A stretch of 64,000 nucleotides of DNA from Oscheius dolichura (GCA_932521035.1 OW051496.1:10850001-10914000); one strand, 5' to 3'; shown: positions 36,064 through 48,965, counted from the stretch's first letter. Program-made: numbers and translations. Notes: generated by a model not told the origin, from the sequence alone.

Positions 36064-38287
36064 ATGACCGAGAATTGTACAGATATCCGTGAATTCCTAT
36101 GGCGGAATCAGTCGGACCTGTCCCTGGCCCCGGCCAGTATGGCCACCTTCGCTCTCGTCTACTCCTTATTCATTACGTGAGTCGGCTTTTTTTGAATATC
36201 CCGCTTCTTTAAATATTAGCGGGGGGGGGGGGGGGGGGGGACATTGCTCTCCTGCTCGCTCTCTCATTTAATTGACGAAGATATTCTAAGAAGCCTAAAC
36301 TATTTGAATGGCCTCTCGCCTCTCTCACCAATGGGCTAATAGTGCTCAAGGATTAGGATAAAAACATATTGGCAGGATGTCTAAAACAGACGAAGATCAG
36401 CGACCAATTGGGGTTGTTAATCAAGACAAGTAGTGGTCACGAACACACACACACACCGCAGCAACAGCAGCATGAGTTCTATTATGGGAAAAGGGGATAT
36501 GACTCCTTGGAGAGAGGGAGAGAAAAAAAAGCAAAAGAGTTTAGCACCGCTTAGGAGTCGAACACGCGACCTTTTGAATGGTAAGCGCGCGCTTTACCAT
36601 TGTGTGTTCCTATTCCTGTATAACGCTTTACCATGTAGACAGCTGCTCGCGCTGGAGTACGGTATAATATAACCATGAAACTGTATTTTTCAGACTAGGA
36701 GTAGTTGGCAATCTGCTCGTGGTGGTGTCAGTCTGTAAACATCGAAGTCTACAATCCGTTCGGAATATTTTCATCGTCTCGTTGTCCTGTTCCGACATTG
36801 TGGTATGCATAGTCTCCGGCAGCGTGACCCCGATCACGGCCTTCTCCAAGTTCTGGCTCTTCGGCTCGACCCTCTGTAATTTGGTGCCCCTCATTCAGGT
36901 ACGTCTAGAGGGAATTGGCTTTCGAGTTGGCAATAAAGTCGGGGGAAAGTTAAAAAGTAGTGGTGGTGGCTATAATGAATTCCCCTATCCCCCGCTCTCT
37001 TCTAATTATCACTCTCTCGGTTTTCAGGGGACAAGTCTCTGTTTCTCGACGTTGACATTGACTGCGATATCCATTGATCGCTTCATTTTAATCATCTTTC
37101 CCACAAAAAAGTGAGTTTCCCTTATTTTTACTACCAAGCACCGAATTCGCGTCAGGAAGGCGCATTCTCGGTGCTGGTGTGCCAGCTTAGCGCTTTTATA
37201 GTGTATGCCAGGGATACTGTAACCCTCTTGCACCAGTAAAGCGCAACGCTGACGTGATTCCCCCAAAAATGCGTCATACTGAAACGGATACGGTTGGCCG
37301 CTCCCCTCCTGGTCACCTTTTTCTTCCAATCACGCGTTCCGAACCACGCTTGACTGGCCGAAGAAGACTCATTTCGAGGGGTCCTGAGAAGACATCGAAG
37401 ATCTTTCTCGTTCTCTCTCTCGGAGGGAGGAGGCAGGGGGGACGAAATGAATCGTCGACGGGATATTTGGTCATCCAGGGCAGGGAGGGGGGATCCCCTT
37501 CGGATTAGAGAGATTTTAAAGAGGCCATAAAGATTATATAAACCTGGAAATTATTCCAGGCCGATTCATAAGTCACAGGCCTTTAAAATGGTAGCCTTTA
37601 ATTGTGGAGTGGCGACGGCCATCAGCTTTCCGATGTTCTTGAAGCAGACCCTGACCACTTATGGCGATTTCTGTGGCCAGTTCTGTTCAGAAGATTGGGG
37701 AGACGACCAATATATGCGAAGTATATACGGTAGTTTAAATAACTTGAAGAGATATGAATCCAATTCCAGGTACGGTAGTCTTCGTGCTTCAATTTGTCGT
37801 TCCCTTCCTGATTATTAGTTTTTGCTATACAATGATATCCTTGAAGCTGGGAAAGGTTTGCATTTCTGAGTTACTCTCGTTGACAGACGGATGGTTGTAG
37901 GGACTATTGGTGAAGGATCTAAAGAACGGAGAAGAGAACCTGATAATGACGGAGCAGAGGAAAATGGCACTGAGAAGACGCCTCCGTACGAATCGGATGC
38001 TGGTCGGGATGGTTTTTGTCTTCTTCTGTTGTTGGCTGCCCTCGGTGGCTTTCAATATTCTCCGAGATTATGGCCTACTTCCCTCTTTCGTAAGAGATCA
38101 AGAGTATCTTTTTGGAATTATTACTCACTGCATCTCTATAAGGTATATCCAAAATAAGGAAATAAATAATAAAAATTTTAGCTCAACAGTCTGGAATCCT
38201 TGTCTATACGCTCTGATGAATGAACAATTCCGAGTGGCCTTTGCTTCACTCCTTAATTCATTGAAAGGAGACCTTCCTAAAGTATAA
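36064..38287 (+). CDS. Neuropeptide receptor, NPY/NPF-like GPCR
   Basis: Rhodopsin-class seven-TM receptor of 334 aa at the plasma membrane, predicted to bind an RF/RY-amide or NPF-like neuropeptide. Exons: 36064-36176, 36694-36898, 37028-37110, 37560-37729, 37770-37855, 37901-38142, 38182-38287. TM1 has GNLLVVVSV and TM2 has IVSLSCSDIVVC. TM2/ECL1 has the family TPITAFSKFWLFGSTLC, and TM3 has LTLTAISIDRF (DRF, not DRY). ECL2 cysteines are in FCGQFC. TM6 has FFCCWLP and TM7 STVWNPCLYALMNEQFR. These match NPY-receptor hallmarks. The N-terminus (MTENCTDIREFLWRNQSD) has N-glycosylation sequons (NCT, NQS). Upstream non-coding exons are likely. Intron 1 carries a tRNA-like sequence and a G tract, and intron 3 a hairpin. 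Confidence 0.9.
36543..36612 (-). ncRNA. tRNA-like sequence in GPCR intron 1
   Basis: On the - strand the B-box TGTTCGACTCC is good, preceded by AATGGTAAAGCGCGCGC, a weak A-box region. The acceptor stem does not close. Pseudo-tRNA or tRNA-derived SINE is the likely nature. Confidence 0.4.
37142..37260. repeat. Imperfect inverted repeat in GPCR intron 3
   Basis: The left arm GAATTCGCGTCAGGAAGGCG and the complement of the right arm GAATCACGTCAGCGTTGCGC align, as do CGGTGC and GGTGCA further in. It is unrelated to the 12-copy family. Confidence 0.45.
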
Positions 38288-38609
38288 CAAAACATTGGAA
38301 AGGCAAAACAATACGAATTCAGGGCCACCACACTTCATGTACCCGTCTGACCTCCAATGGCCATCTTTTGGAAAGCAGTGGCAAAGCCTCGTCCACTACT
38401 AAGTACAGATTACCTCTTCCTAGTCATCTGTGATCTGCACTTTATACACTATGCGGGTTATTTTATCTTATGTTGTTCATATCTTTTTGTAAAAAATTAA
38501 TAAAATTTAATTTATGACGTAATATATGAAATAAAAGAGAATCACAGTCGAGTAAAATATTACACCATTGAGGAAAAACATGACACCCACCATTATTATT
38601 ATTATATTA

Positions 38610-40340
38610 TCATAATCCCGCTAACGTCCATACGAAAAAATACATTAAATTTAAAAAGATCATTAATTTGAGCAAAAACAATGTTGTTGAAGGTGATGGC
38701 TCAAATGGCAGCTTATGAACCTGAACAAATATTTGGAAGAAAACACGAAAAGCTCACCTGAACAGTTTGATCAGCACTGAGCGAAACTAAACAAGCACGA
38801 CAATCAGCACCAGGTCCGGGTATTTGAACTCTTCTATTATTTTCAGGATTTGTTAAAAAGATATCATCTGCAATCCTATCCAAAAATTCAATATCTGTCA
38901 CAAAAATTCCATGTGTTTCCTGAATAATTCAAATGGAATGATACCAAAACTCTTACCTTGACATATAAAAGAGATTTCATTTCATGTGTATCAAAAATAG
39001 CTACTGAACCAGAAAGTGTTCCTATTCCTGTATAATTACCACATGAACTGACGTTTAGACACGAAATAGACTGAAATAATGGATTATAAATCAACTAATG
39101 CACAAAAAAATATATTGATGAACTTACTTCTCCTTTATAGTTGCATGGTTTTAAAACTATGGGTTGGAGAGTATGTTTCTCTCGATGAAGAGCCCATAGG
39201 CCTAGATAACATTGTGACTTTGAATTCCTTTGAATCGAATTATAGGCAACCACAAAAATAAAATTATTGCCACCACCACCAAGATTTGTGAAGCGAAGAG
39301 AACGGACCTACAAATGAAATGAGAAAGAAATAAAGCCACTCCTACCTTAAAACCCTTTGCTAGCTCTGGAGGATATGGCAGCTCTTGAAGCTTCTTTCCA
39401 ATCGTTAAATCCCACAAATTAATTTTATCTTTGCCTATTGAGCTAAAATGCATTGAATATCAAATAATACATATGGTAGAACATACAAGAAAAATCGCCC
39501 ATCTGGAGAAATATCTATATCTTCGACTTCTACACCAGGATGAGCATTCAGTTCAAGAATTGGCATTCTTTTTATTTCAGGGTTCTGAAAATGACGATTT
39601 CTACTGCTTTATAATTGCGTACCCTATTGCTTATCAGATTCTGAACATCCCAAACACGAACATGTCCATCAGATCCTCCAGTTAGCATTCTCTTTCCTCG
39701 CGTTGATTTATCAAACCGTACACATTTCTAAAATCATATGAAACGTAGTAAATGCTGAATATTACCTGATATGGATTGTCAATATTTGATTGGTCCGTTC
39801 TAATGCGACCAACAAAATGGAAATTTAGACCTAGTAGCTCACTAGGCGGAGGTCCGTCACTTTTTTCGGTAAAGTATGAGGTGCTCTCATAAATATCGCA
39901 GTACTATAATGACAATATGATTAAAAATAACAAAAACTCAAACCTCATCATGCCCAGCGGCTAAAAGATACTGAGTGCCGTCAGCAGCGCAGTGCATGCA
40001 TACTACATCCATATTCATGGTGGAATATTTTTCCGTATCTATCTAAACATCAAAACAACAATAATTTTAATCAGTATTGTAAAATGTACCTTTTTTACTA
40101 GCTTTGCTTTCATATTACAATTATTTACAGATTCTTGGAATGAAATTACATGCTCCTAAATAAATACATGAAGATAGTTTATAGCCCAACCTCAATTTGA
40201 TTGGTAACTCCAGTTTTTGCAGCTCCTCCACCGCCACCAATCAAAATATGACGACTGCCAAGCTTCTTCACACAATACATCGGTGAAGTACATGTTACTA
40301 TTACAGGCGGCTGTTTATTTCTTGATGATGAATTGCCCAT
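38610..40340 (-). CDS. PREB: Sec12/PREB, Sar1 guanine-nucleotide exchange factor
   Basis: ER-membrane WD40 protein that activates Sar1 to start COPII coat assembly. Eleven exons (-): 40340-40191, 40155-40090, 40042-39944, 39903-39766, 39727-39623, 39584-39487, 39442-39346, 39307-39128, 39070-38957, 38919-38758, 38720-38610; 439 aa (human PREB 417). The N-terminal loop RHILIGGGGGAAKTGVTN is the K-loop-like segment of the family. WD blades include LTGGSDGHVRVWD, DISPDGRF and DKINLWDLTIGK. SCGNYTGIGTLSGSVAIFD and CLVSLSADQTVQ follow. A C-terminal hydrophobic anchor (LMIFLNLMYFFVWTLAGL) faces the lumen, as in Sec12. A TTTCAG acceptor lies four bases before the ATG. Codon use is AT-rich, like the block it lies in. 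Confidence 0.9.
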
Positions 40341-41264
40341 ATTGCTGAAATAAGAATAAATTAGAAAGTAATAAGGCAGCAGAAAAAAAAGAATGGAAGT
40401 GAACAACGGCAATACAAATCATTACTTTCAAGCAGATCTTTCCTTATACAGGATTGAAGCTACCATTACTACAATAAAATAAATGAAAATAAAGTAAAAC
40501 GTATTATAGAATGCAATGTTCTAAAAAGGGAAATAACCAGCAATCTCTTTTTGTCGGACAAGTGTTATCGCCGCAAGACCGAGGCAAAACAGCCGATTTG
40601 CAAATAGCATCGGCAACACGTTTTGCAGGTGAAAGTGCTCAATTTTCTCTGCATAATTTTATGCTAAAAAGTATATCAAATGCAACAAGAGAAGCAAATA
40701 AATGAAAGAGGAAGGAGGAGTACAATAGAATAGGAAAAATATGCACGATGTCTACAAAAACTGGAACGTTCAGGTGTACTGTTGGGGTTATTTCAAAGCA
40801 CTAAAGAGAAACCTGTATTCTTTGGTACTTTGACAAGGAAGGAAGTTTGAGGAACTTGGAATAATGCAAAAAATATGGAAAACAAGAATTATGAACATCT
40901 GGATCACGAAAAGGAACACTTCACTTGTACCAGCACCACAAACGGAGACCTAGTTGAGTTTTTTTCTCCGACTTGATTATTTTGACCGAGAGAAAACGAA
41001 ACCGGCTGATAGATTATCGACTGATCTCTAAGGCAAACTGTCTGTCTTGTCGATCTCTCACATGTATGGTATGCTACATTTTTTCCTCATAAAAATTCAC
41101 ATAATCACGTGAAAATCCACGCGTTAGCGGGTATTTAAAGAGTAATCCTCGATGAACACATTTCTCTCATCTGCACATCAATTCCTGTATTACATATCGT
41201 TGCTCAGCCATTCTTTGTTTCTATTTCAATAGAATTAGTTTCCATTTTTCAGTCATTGGCAAGA
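40341..41264. other. AT-rich intergenic stretch
   Basis: Divergent promoter region between the PREB and MFS genes. A 65-codon + frame at 40511-40705 is not supported by splicing or family similarity. Confidence 0.5.
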
Positions 41265-43560
41265 ATGTCGTTCGTGGAAGACCGTTTCCGATATGTTCTT
41301 CTTGTCATTGGTTTTCTATGCCTAACTTCAATTTCTTCCAATTATATCATAATAAATTTTACATTTATCTGTCAGAAAGAAGATTTCACAGATGCCATAA
41401 CTACAGAAAATGGAGTTTGTGATAGGCAGGCACACAATACATCCATTTTAGACAGTAGTAAGTCGTTATGACTATAGTTCTACTCAAAAAAGTGCCATTA
41501 TTTGGGCTGTAGCTGCTGGCACTATTGTGGGAACTCCACCTGTTAATTACGCCTATATAAAATATGGAGCAAGGTATAAAAAACAAATAAAATGTTTAAA
41601 AAACCTTTTAGATGGCCTTTCTTTATTGCTGGCTGTCTTTCCATAATTTCAACGCTTCTTGTTCCGATTACTGCTGGTCTTGGACTAATTCCTTTACTTC
41701 TCGTTCGCTTTGTACAGGTAACATACAAGAGAATAAAAACCATAGAAGAACAAATTATAGGGAATAGCCTATTCGGCAGATTTTGCTGCAATAGGAATAA
41801 TGTGCGTGAGATGGGCACCACTGCGGCAGACTGGACTGTTCATTGCCGTTTTAACTTCTTTTACTCCACTCTCTTCTGTGATTACTAATCCTCTAACAGG
41901 AGCTGTGAGTTCTCTTCAACAGGCAAAGATATTTGACAAACAGAATAATACAAAATTACAAAACAATGATGAAAAACAGCAAAAACGAGCAGAGCAATGG
42001 GGGAATGAAAAAGAACACTTGGGCGCATGCTCATTGTTTACAGTTGCGTCGGGAGAAATTCGCTAAACTGAATTTCCATTGTTTTTCTTCATTTTTCTTC
42101 AAAAGCACACATTTTTATAACTTCTAAACTACTTATTCGCAATCAGAAAGAAATTCTATACAAATTCAAGCAAAAAAAGTGTTCCTAAATTCATTGAAAT
42201 CGGTATTTTTAGCTGTGTAACTCGTTCCTCGGTTGGCGTTCCTCTTATTACTTCCACGCTGCCTTCGGAGTCATTGTTTTCACTCTCTGGTTCCTGCTCT
42301 ATAATGACGACCCCCAATTGCATCCGTACGTGTCGAAAAAGGAATTGGCTGTTATTCAAAAGGACAAGACTAAAGCACACATCGAACGGGACAGTTTTGT
42401 TCCTTTCTGGGTAATTATTTCCCCAATATTTCCCCAAACATTAAAAATCTTCAGGAGATAATCAAGAACCCGGTGATCTTGGTCGTCTGGGCGAATGCCT
42501 TCGTCGAGATGGTCTCCGTAACCCTGCTCCTAACCTACGCTCCCCTCTATTACCATAACGTCCTCCGATATGATATTCCAACCACGGGAATGTTGGTCTC
42601 CATCGCCGCCAGTTCACACGTGCCGCTTAAAATCATCATGGGCATTGTTAGCGACTATTTGAGGTACTGTAGCGGGAGTGAGAGACGGGGCACGGAGTTC
42701 GGGCGAGTATGGCGAATTTTTGGGGAAAGGGTGACTTTTTTTTGGTGGAATAGGCTCTATGCACTACCTACAGTATGCCAACTATTGTAAAAACAATAAA
42801 AAAAAGGCAGAAAACTAAAAAAAACGATATTCAGGGTCTCGACAGGATCCGCGCCAGTTTTTTTTTCAGTTTTCTCTCCGAAAGGGCTAAAATGTGCCTC
42901 TACAATACGGTTGCCGTCGGAATGGCCGGCGTATTCTGCGGTCTGATTGGCCTGACCCCTGCCAGCCACCCCGGCCTGGTGGTAGTCTTCTTCGCCGCCG
43001 TCTACGCCTCCATGGGAATGAATCCCGGCGGTTTTTACAAGTGTGGAACGTTTGTCTCAAGGTAGAGAATATTTCAGAATCGAAAAATGATTAGAAATAT
43101 CCAGACAATACGCCCATTTTGTCCTGGCAACCATCCAGTTCATGAAGTGTGTTGCTCTCTTCGTGGCGCCCGGGATCGTGGCTATTTTTGTCCGGGACGA
43201 GCACAGTTTTGAGGAATGGAGCTGGGCTTATCTTACAAATGCTATTATGCTAATAGTTGTGGGTTTTCTTCTTTTAGACCAGGTTTCTGGCTCTTCTAGA
43301 GCTGTTGCTGGGTTCGAGGGATCCCGGCGCCTGCACCCGTAAAATCTCGGCAGTGCGCGCGTCTTTTAGTCCGCGCCTTTACTTTCAGCTGCCGAGAATG
43401 TACGGGTGCTGGCTCCAAAGCAAGGAAAACAGTCTCGATTCAGGCCAACTGTGCTTTCTACTTCGTAGTCACGGATAAACCGGCTAAATTCACCGAAATC
43501 ACAAGGGAGACCGCCAAGAAGAACGGGTCAAATCAGGCAAGAGCGGGTTCTCCTCCCTAA
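41265..43560 (+). CDS. Major facilitator transporter, SLC17-like
   Basis: Multi-pass plasma-membrane or vesicle transporter of 471 aa; substrate (organic anion or phosphate type) is only inferred from the family. Exons: 41265-41414, 41452-41573, 41612-41717, 41761-41904, 42213-42410, 42455-42663, 42870-43061, 43105-43282, 43444-43560; phases agree. The start MSFVEDRFRYVLLVIGFLCL and the NYIIINFTFICQ TM1 are typical of nematode SLC17-like carriers. Other signatures are IIWAVAAGTIVGTPP, ARWPFFIAGCLS, DFAAIGIMCVRWAPLRQTG, LGWRSSYYFHAAFG and MGMNPGGFYKCG. TTTTTCAG lies 13 bp before the ATG. The last intron is mostly occupied by inverted-repeat copy 6. Confidence 0.88.
43326..43417. repeat. IR element copy 6 (intronic)
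   Basis: A near-consensus copy filling most of the last intron (43283-43443) of the MFS gene. The left arm GCGCCTGCACCCGTAAAATC is intact. The centre contains GCGCGTCTTTTAGTCCGCGC, similar to copies 8 and 11. Confidence 0.85.
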
Positions 43561-43663
43561 GCCAAGTGACATATTCCAGATAGCGGCAGGAATCCGGGCA
43601 GCTGGCTAACAACACCACATATATTTTTCCTATCTATCTGTCCCAATTAACATAAATATTAGA

Positions 43664-44876
43664 ATGGTGTACGTTTTATTCCTATCCATTATCTTTGCCG
43701 TGAAATATTCTTCTGCTGTGTACCCGAAATACGGTAAGTGGAGTTTTTGGGGCGTAAACCCCTATATCTCGGCTACTTCTTAACCAATTTCCATGATTCA
43801 AAAACTAGCTTGTAGCGTATTTCAAGATGAATCTAACAAACCAAATTTCAACTCAAACGCTCCAACAGAACATCTAATCTCAGCAATTCAGTGTTTATTG
43901 GGCAACAGGCCTTTCTGCCGAGGTGTTTGAGTTGAAATTTAGTGCATTAGATTCGTCTTGAAAAGTTCTACCAGCTGGTTGGTGAATCTCCAAAAATAGC
44001 CAAGAAATGAGTAAGATATAGTTCATTTCTAATGGATATTCCATGGATTCAAATATGGCGGCGCGTCTCCGCTATGGGACTAGTCTGAAAGTTTCCTGGT
44101 CCCGTGGCGGAGAAAAATATCCGTTGGAAATGGACTATAGAAGCTCTCTTTCCTTTCCAGTTGTCAACTTATCTCCGCATAAAGCCGCTCGCCTGCAAAC
44201 GGACCAAGTCGATAGTCTGTTCTATTCCCTGCCCGGTTCCGACTATTCAAAGAAGTACCCGATCAATTATACCGGAACTATGGGGAAATATTGGTCGAAG
44301 CTGTCTAATTACAACATAACCAACCAGGAATTAGAAGTCCTCTACGGGAATCGGGCCAACGCCGGGTTGGTGGCGACGTTCGCCGGGCAACTGCTATCCG
44401 AAGGCGGCTATCAGATGATGTTCAACGAGATCCGTCGCCATTTTCAGTTTAAGCCTCAAAAACTTCGATTCAATCAAATGACGACGAGAGAAGAGAGGCT
44501 GGTCCCTTATCCTGCTCCCGGTTGCAAGGATCTAGACCGATTTCAAGGGAAAATGCTTATATTCAAGCGGCTACACTTCATGGATGTGTTGGCTCCCTTC
44601 CGGCAGGAGGACACCGACCGGGCGGAGAGATTCCTGGACGAGAAGCTGCCGGAACTTCGACAGATTTACAGAACAAAGTCCCGCGAAATTGCGACGACTT
44701 TGACCAAGAATAACATAGAACAGATATTCGGATGGTTTCCTGGATATGCACTTCACTTTTCTTCTCTTGCGAGCGATATTATCTCAAAGTGGAATGGCAA
44801 CGCCGTCGAGAGGTTCCAGGAAAGAAGGGGCTATAACAGCTGGACGGATCCGTTGAATTCTACTCTCTTCTGCTAA
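43664..44876 (+). CDS. Secreted orphan protein
   Basis: Unrecognised 261-aa protein. Exons 43664-43733 and 44161-44876; phase 1 at the junction agrees. The signal peptide is MVYVLFLSIIFAVKYSSA. The body is soluble with only one clear cysteine pair candidate (PGCKDLD and the last residue Cys). It contains YPINYTGTMGKYWSKLSNYN with N-glycosylation sequons (NYT, NIT) and a charged helix DTDRAERFLDEKLPELRQIY. It begins 104 bp after the MFS stop codon on the same strand, close enough for an operon. Its single intron holds a 260-bp imperfect inverted repeat. The alternative start inside the intron at 44043 would need no splicing but gives no signal peptide. Confidence 0.68.
43763..44025. repeat. 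Long imperfect inverted repeat in an intron
   Basis: The left half contains TTTCAAGATGAATCTAACAA and AAATTTCAACTCAAAC. The right half, read on the other strand, contains TTTTCAAGACGAATCTAATG and AAATTTCAACTCAAAC. Similarity continues outward to TATATCT near both ends, so the RNA could fold into a hairpin of about 100 bp. Confidence 0.7.
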
Positions 44877-47087
44877 TTTGTTATTTTAATATATAAAAAT
44901 CCTATAGAATATTTTTATTACCGTAATCCGGGGCAGGGCTTGTTTTATGGGTCGGCTCTAGAGTCTAGACTGGAGCTGCGCCAGTTTGTAGCCGGTGGCT
45001 GTGCGGATCTACCCTTTGATCTAATTTGTCTGTATGACAGTTTGAACCTGATCCCATCGGAATTTTAATTCTTCAGAAAAAAAATGCGGGTCGCCCCGAA
45101 CCCCGGATCGCACAGTGGGGCTGCCCGGGCCCGCCGTTTTCAATCCGATTCGGGTCCGGGTCGGATTCGACCTCCCAAAAAATTTCTGACCCGAAAAGTC
45201 TTAAAAAAAATCCGGGGTCGGGTTTTTGAAGTGTCTTGAAGCAGAAATTCTGTCCGGAACCGGGTTTGGTTTTTTTTCCATCCGGTCCTATTTCCTGTCC
45301 GGTTCCCCCGGCTGGCCAGCTCTGACCCGTTGTTCAGACGCTGGAGAACTGGATGGAGGACAGCGAACATCGATAATCGCATCACAAGGATACCGGAGGA
45401 GGTTCTACAATAAACTGTAATCTAACATTACGGTAAAAATTCAGGTGGGAGAGGATCCTCCTCCTCCCCTCCACAATAAGAACTCTTCCAGCTGTCATCC
45501 AGGGGCCAGCTGGCCAGCTCCACCGATATTTTCCACTTCTCTCTCTTTCCTTCTTTCTATGTGTGTGTTATGTCCCCCAATAAATGTTTAGAATCATTTC
45601 TGGCCCAAGAGACCATTATAATGCGATTATGCTGCTTGCGCCGGGGGCCCACTGCCACCACACATATGCCGGGAGGGGGTGTATCGCATAGTCCCCCGGT
45701 TGCCTCTATTCCCTTCTTTCACAGCAATTTTTTATTGAGGGTGGGGGAGTAGGGGTTGATTGCTCCCTATGGGGGTCATGTCCACCCCCGCCGCTGTCTT
45801 TAAAATGTCTCTTCTGGAGAGAGGTACCCCCCGTTGCCTCTTGATAGCCGGGGGTAGCATCATGGATTCCGTGACGGGCCATTACGCATTCAGATGAGTC
45901 TGCTCTCTCACACTCAGATTACCGTCTTTCGTCGTCCTCATTTTGCGTTGCCCTCAATCAGGCGGCCGGCCAAGTCCTTCAACTACCTGCTCTCCTCTAA
46001 AAAAAGACTGCTCTGATTTAAATGAGCCTGCCCCCAGTCCTCCTCCAGGGGATGCCCCCCTCCTCCGGGGGATGTTCCTCGAATTGCGCCCCTCTTCCTT
46101 GCGTCTTCCTTCATATTTCTCCAGTTTCCTCCTGGTCATCCAAGGAGGCAGGGGGGCAGGATGCTTTGACATAATCGAGCAACCAGCTCGTCTCCGCTTC
46201 CTTCCTTCTCACTTGGCCAATGCAATTTTCTCACACCACACACTAGCCACGGCCCAGGAGGAGAGAAAACAACTTATTTATATATAGATATATATTCCTT
46301 CCCCCCATACAATTGCTTCCTTCCTCTTTCTGGGGCTATTATTATCCGGCTCTTTTTAGACCTTTGAACCTTTGAAAGTGCTATTTTGGCGGGAAAGGAC
46401 ATAGAGCCTCTTGGAGCCCGTTTTTATAGCAATTTTTGGCAATTTTAATCATTTTTTCTTGTTTTATAATTTTTAAGAAGTCAATACAATTAAAATACAT
46501 AAAAAAAGAATACAAAAAAATATTAAAAAAAGGAGTTTTAGCGAACAAATCGGAATGCGCACTAAGCGCGCCCTGATATCAAATGATAATCTCATGTTTT
46601 CTCCCAGTTTTTTGATATTTTCATAAAAAAATAAATTAGTACATCTTGTTCAGCGCGATTTTCTCTATAAGATGAAATCAAAAAATCGGGGAATTTCTAT
46701 TTTCGCCGACTATAAATGACCCCAAATGAACTCGGCCGGCTAGAGATCAGTTTATTTGCGTTTTCTGGTCCCGCGTCGCGAGTAAATTGTTGTTCATCTG
46801 GCTAATAACTTCATTTATATCCATTCATCCGTTGTTAATAGCAACCCGACTCATTACTCACTACCTACTCTCCAGTCTTTTCTCCTCTTCCCTTCCTGCC
46901 TCCTTTTAGAAGAATGCTCCCTGCAAGACGCCAGCCAGCCAGCAACCAAGGGGGTAAATGTCATCTTGGTTAATTATTTGGCTGCAAGACAAACAAAACT
47001 GGGATGGGCTCCCTTTCCGGGCTGGCAATGATTGTCGTTCAACTCAATTACACTTCGTCGTCTTCTCAACTTCTCACACTTTAGTTT

Positions 47088-47176
47088 AGCGCTTGCGCCT
47101 GTACCCTTAAAGTCTCGGCAGCTCGGCTAGCTTTCATATCTTCCCGCTGCCGAGATATTATGGGTGCAGGCGCACG
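47088..47176. repeat. IR element copy 7
   Basis: Left arm GCGCCTGTACCCTTAAAGTC then TCGGCAG; right arm CTGCCGAGATATTATGGGTG then CAGGCGCAC. Intergenic copy upstream of ncs-1. Confidence 0.75.
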
Positions 47177-48834
47177 GATTTTACACACTTTTTGGAATTT
47201 TTTGAACGGTATACATTTAACATACCGTAGCCTCTCTCCTGGTATGGCTAAAACCGAAATTGGGCCATGTAAGCCTCCGAAAATCGGGATTTTCTCCAAT
47301 TTTGACCCTATTTCACCTAAAATTGACTTAAAAACTGGGCTCAATCGATCCCAAGAAGATTTTTTTGGTTCACAGGGCTGTACTAGGTAGTATTTGACCT
47401 GTAGAACGTGGCACCACTAAGAATTTTGACTGGAAATGGTTCCAAGGTGACGAAACCCCGTCTGCCCGCTGGGGACCCTCCCCTCGGCCCTGGCGGCCGG
47501 CTCCGCGGACTGGTGGCCTGACAAGGGAAAGAGTACTAGTAGTGTTCCTGTACGTATTTGACGGATTGTTTTCGTCTTTCTGCCAGCTGTGAATCTTCCA
47601 TCAATCCGGATTTCCCCTGCTCCTCGTCCCGGGGGTTGCCAGGGTGACGGCCTTCTCTCTCTCTCCCTCTCGACGAGTCCTTAGGATTTATTCCCAGTTA
47701 TTTTTAACGAGCTCCTTCTTTTCTTCTCAGGACCCCCTAAAAATCAGTGATTCGAAATGAAGAGGGGGATAATTTTAGCGGTCCTCCTCTTTGATAACTT
47801 GCCCCTGCCTCCCCCCTGGGGAATTGAGACGGGGCGCGACGAATCCGGGTGCCCCCTCCCTCTGAACGGAAGCAGAAAGCACTTCTGAGACCAGCAAACA
47901 TCACGAGGAGGCCAAGCCCCTGAAAGATCGCCGTCTAAGAGGCCAACTTTTAACCTTTTTCAGGGGCGGGCCACCTTTGACTCCCCTGACCTTTCCTCTT
48001 CCGATTGCTTCCAGGATTTCGCTCTAAATCGCTTCTAGACGTCCTTGAGCCTTTAAAATGATAAAAAATAATCGTTTAAAGAAGTTTTTGGCGGGAAGGG
48101 GGAGATATTTTGAGTTGGCGCCCGCGCTCCCTTGAAGATGGCTCGCTATCTCCTGACTACTTGATGAATTTTGCAGAAAGACCAGGCTCTTTAAAGGGCG
48201 GGAAAAGTCTAGTTTAAACGAAAAGGAAGAATAAGGAGGTAAATGGCCGGGATTGGGGGGAGGCAGGGGTTGTTTGACTGGTTGGACTGCGTCGTCTGTC
48301 AAAAGACAGTCAACAGCTCCCCCTCGGCCATTGATTCCCAAGAGTCTCTTTAATTAACCGGCTGTGTCCGTCAGCTCCCCCCGAGTGGCTCGGCTCGACT
48401 GCCTTAATGCCCTCTCTTCCGGAATCTGTCTGTCCCCCTGGCAACGGCTTTTCCCCTTCCCCCGTTCCCCCAAGCGGTACCCCCAAACTTTCCCATCAGC
48501 CACTTTGCTCATTCCCTCCCTCTCTTCCTCCCGAACAGATGGCCATCGTCGTCGGTTTTTCCCGGCTATCCAGGCACTCTTTAGCCCGGCAAAAATCTGG
48601 AACTCGGCTCCCTTTCAAACATGTGCAAATGTTCGTTTCTGCCGGCTCTTCAATGGACCTATTCATTCGGCCACCACCAGTCTAGAATGAGGGAGAGAGA
48701 AGTGAACACTTCCTGCTGCTTTCTTGGAAAGTGGTCTATTTTAGCGGTTACAGTACTCAAATACCGTTAATTTCCGCCCCTTTTCTGTAAAAATACTTGC
48801 TCCAACAGAGATAATGGTGAAATTCCCTTCAAAA

Positions 48835-48965
48835 TATTCAAAATTCGTTTTTCCCGCCATTTCGCGCGCGTGCCGCGTATCCGTAATTTGAACGCGCGCG
48901 TTGGCTAAAATTCGCTTCCAACTCATTTTTCACGTATTTTTCATATTTCTACCGTACTCTTATAC
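48835..48965. repeat. Dispersed repeat 2, copy B
   Basis: Core TTTTTCCCGCCATTTCGCGC, then TATCCGTAATTTG, CGCGCGCGTTGG and AAAATTCG, collinear with copy A at 31745-31890. Confidence 0.65.

Noticed and set aside
40511-40705. 64-aa + strand frame upstream of PREB
   Set aside because: Possible small gene in AT-rich DNA, but no signal, domain or splice evidence; chance frame cannot be excluded.
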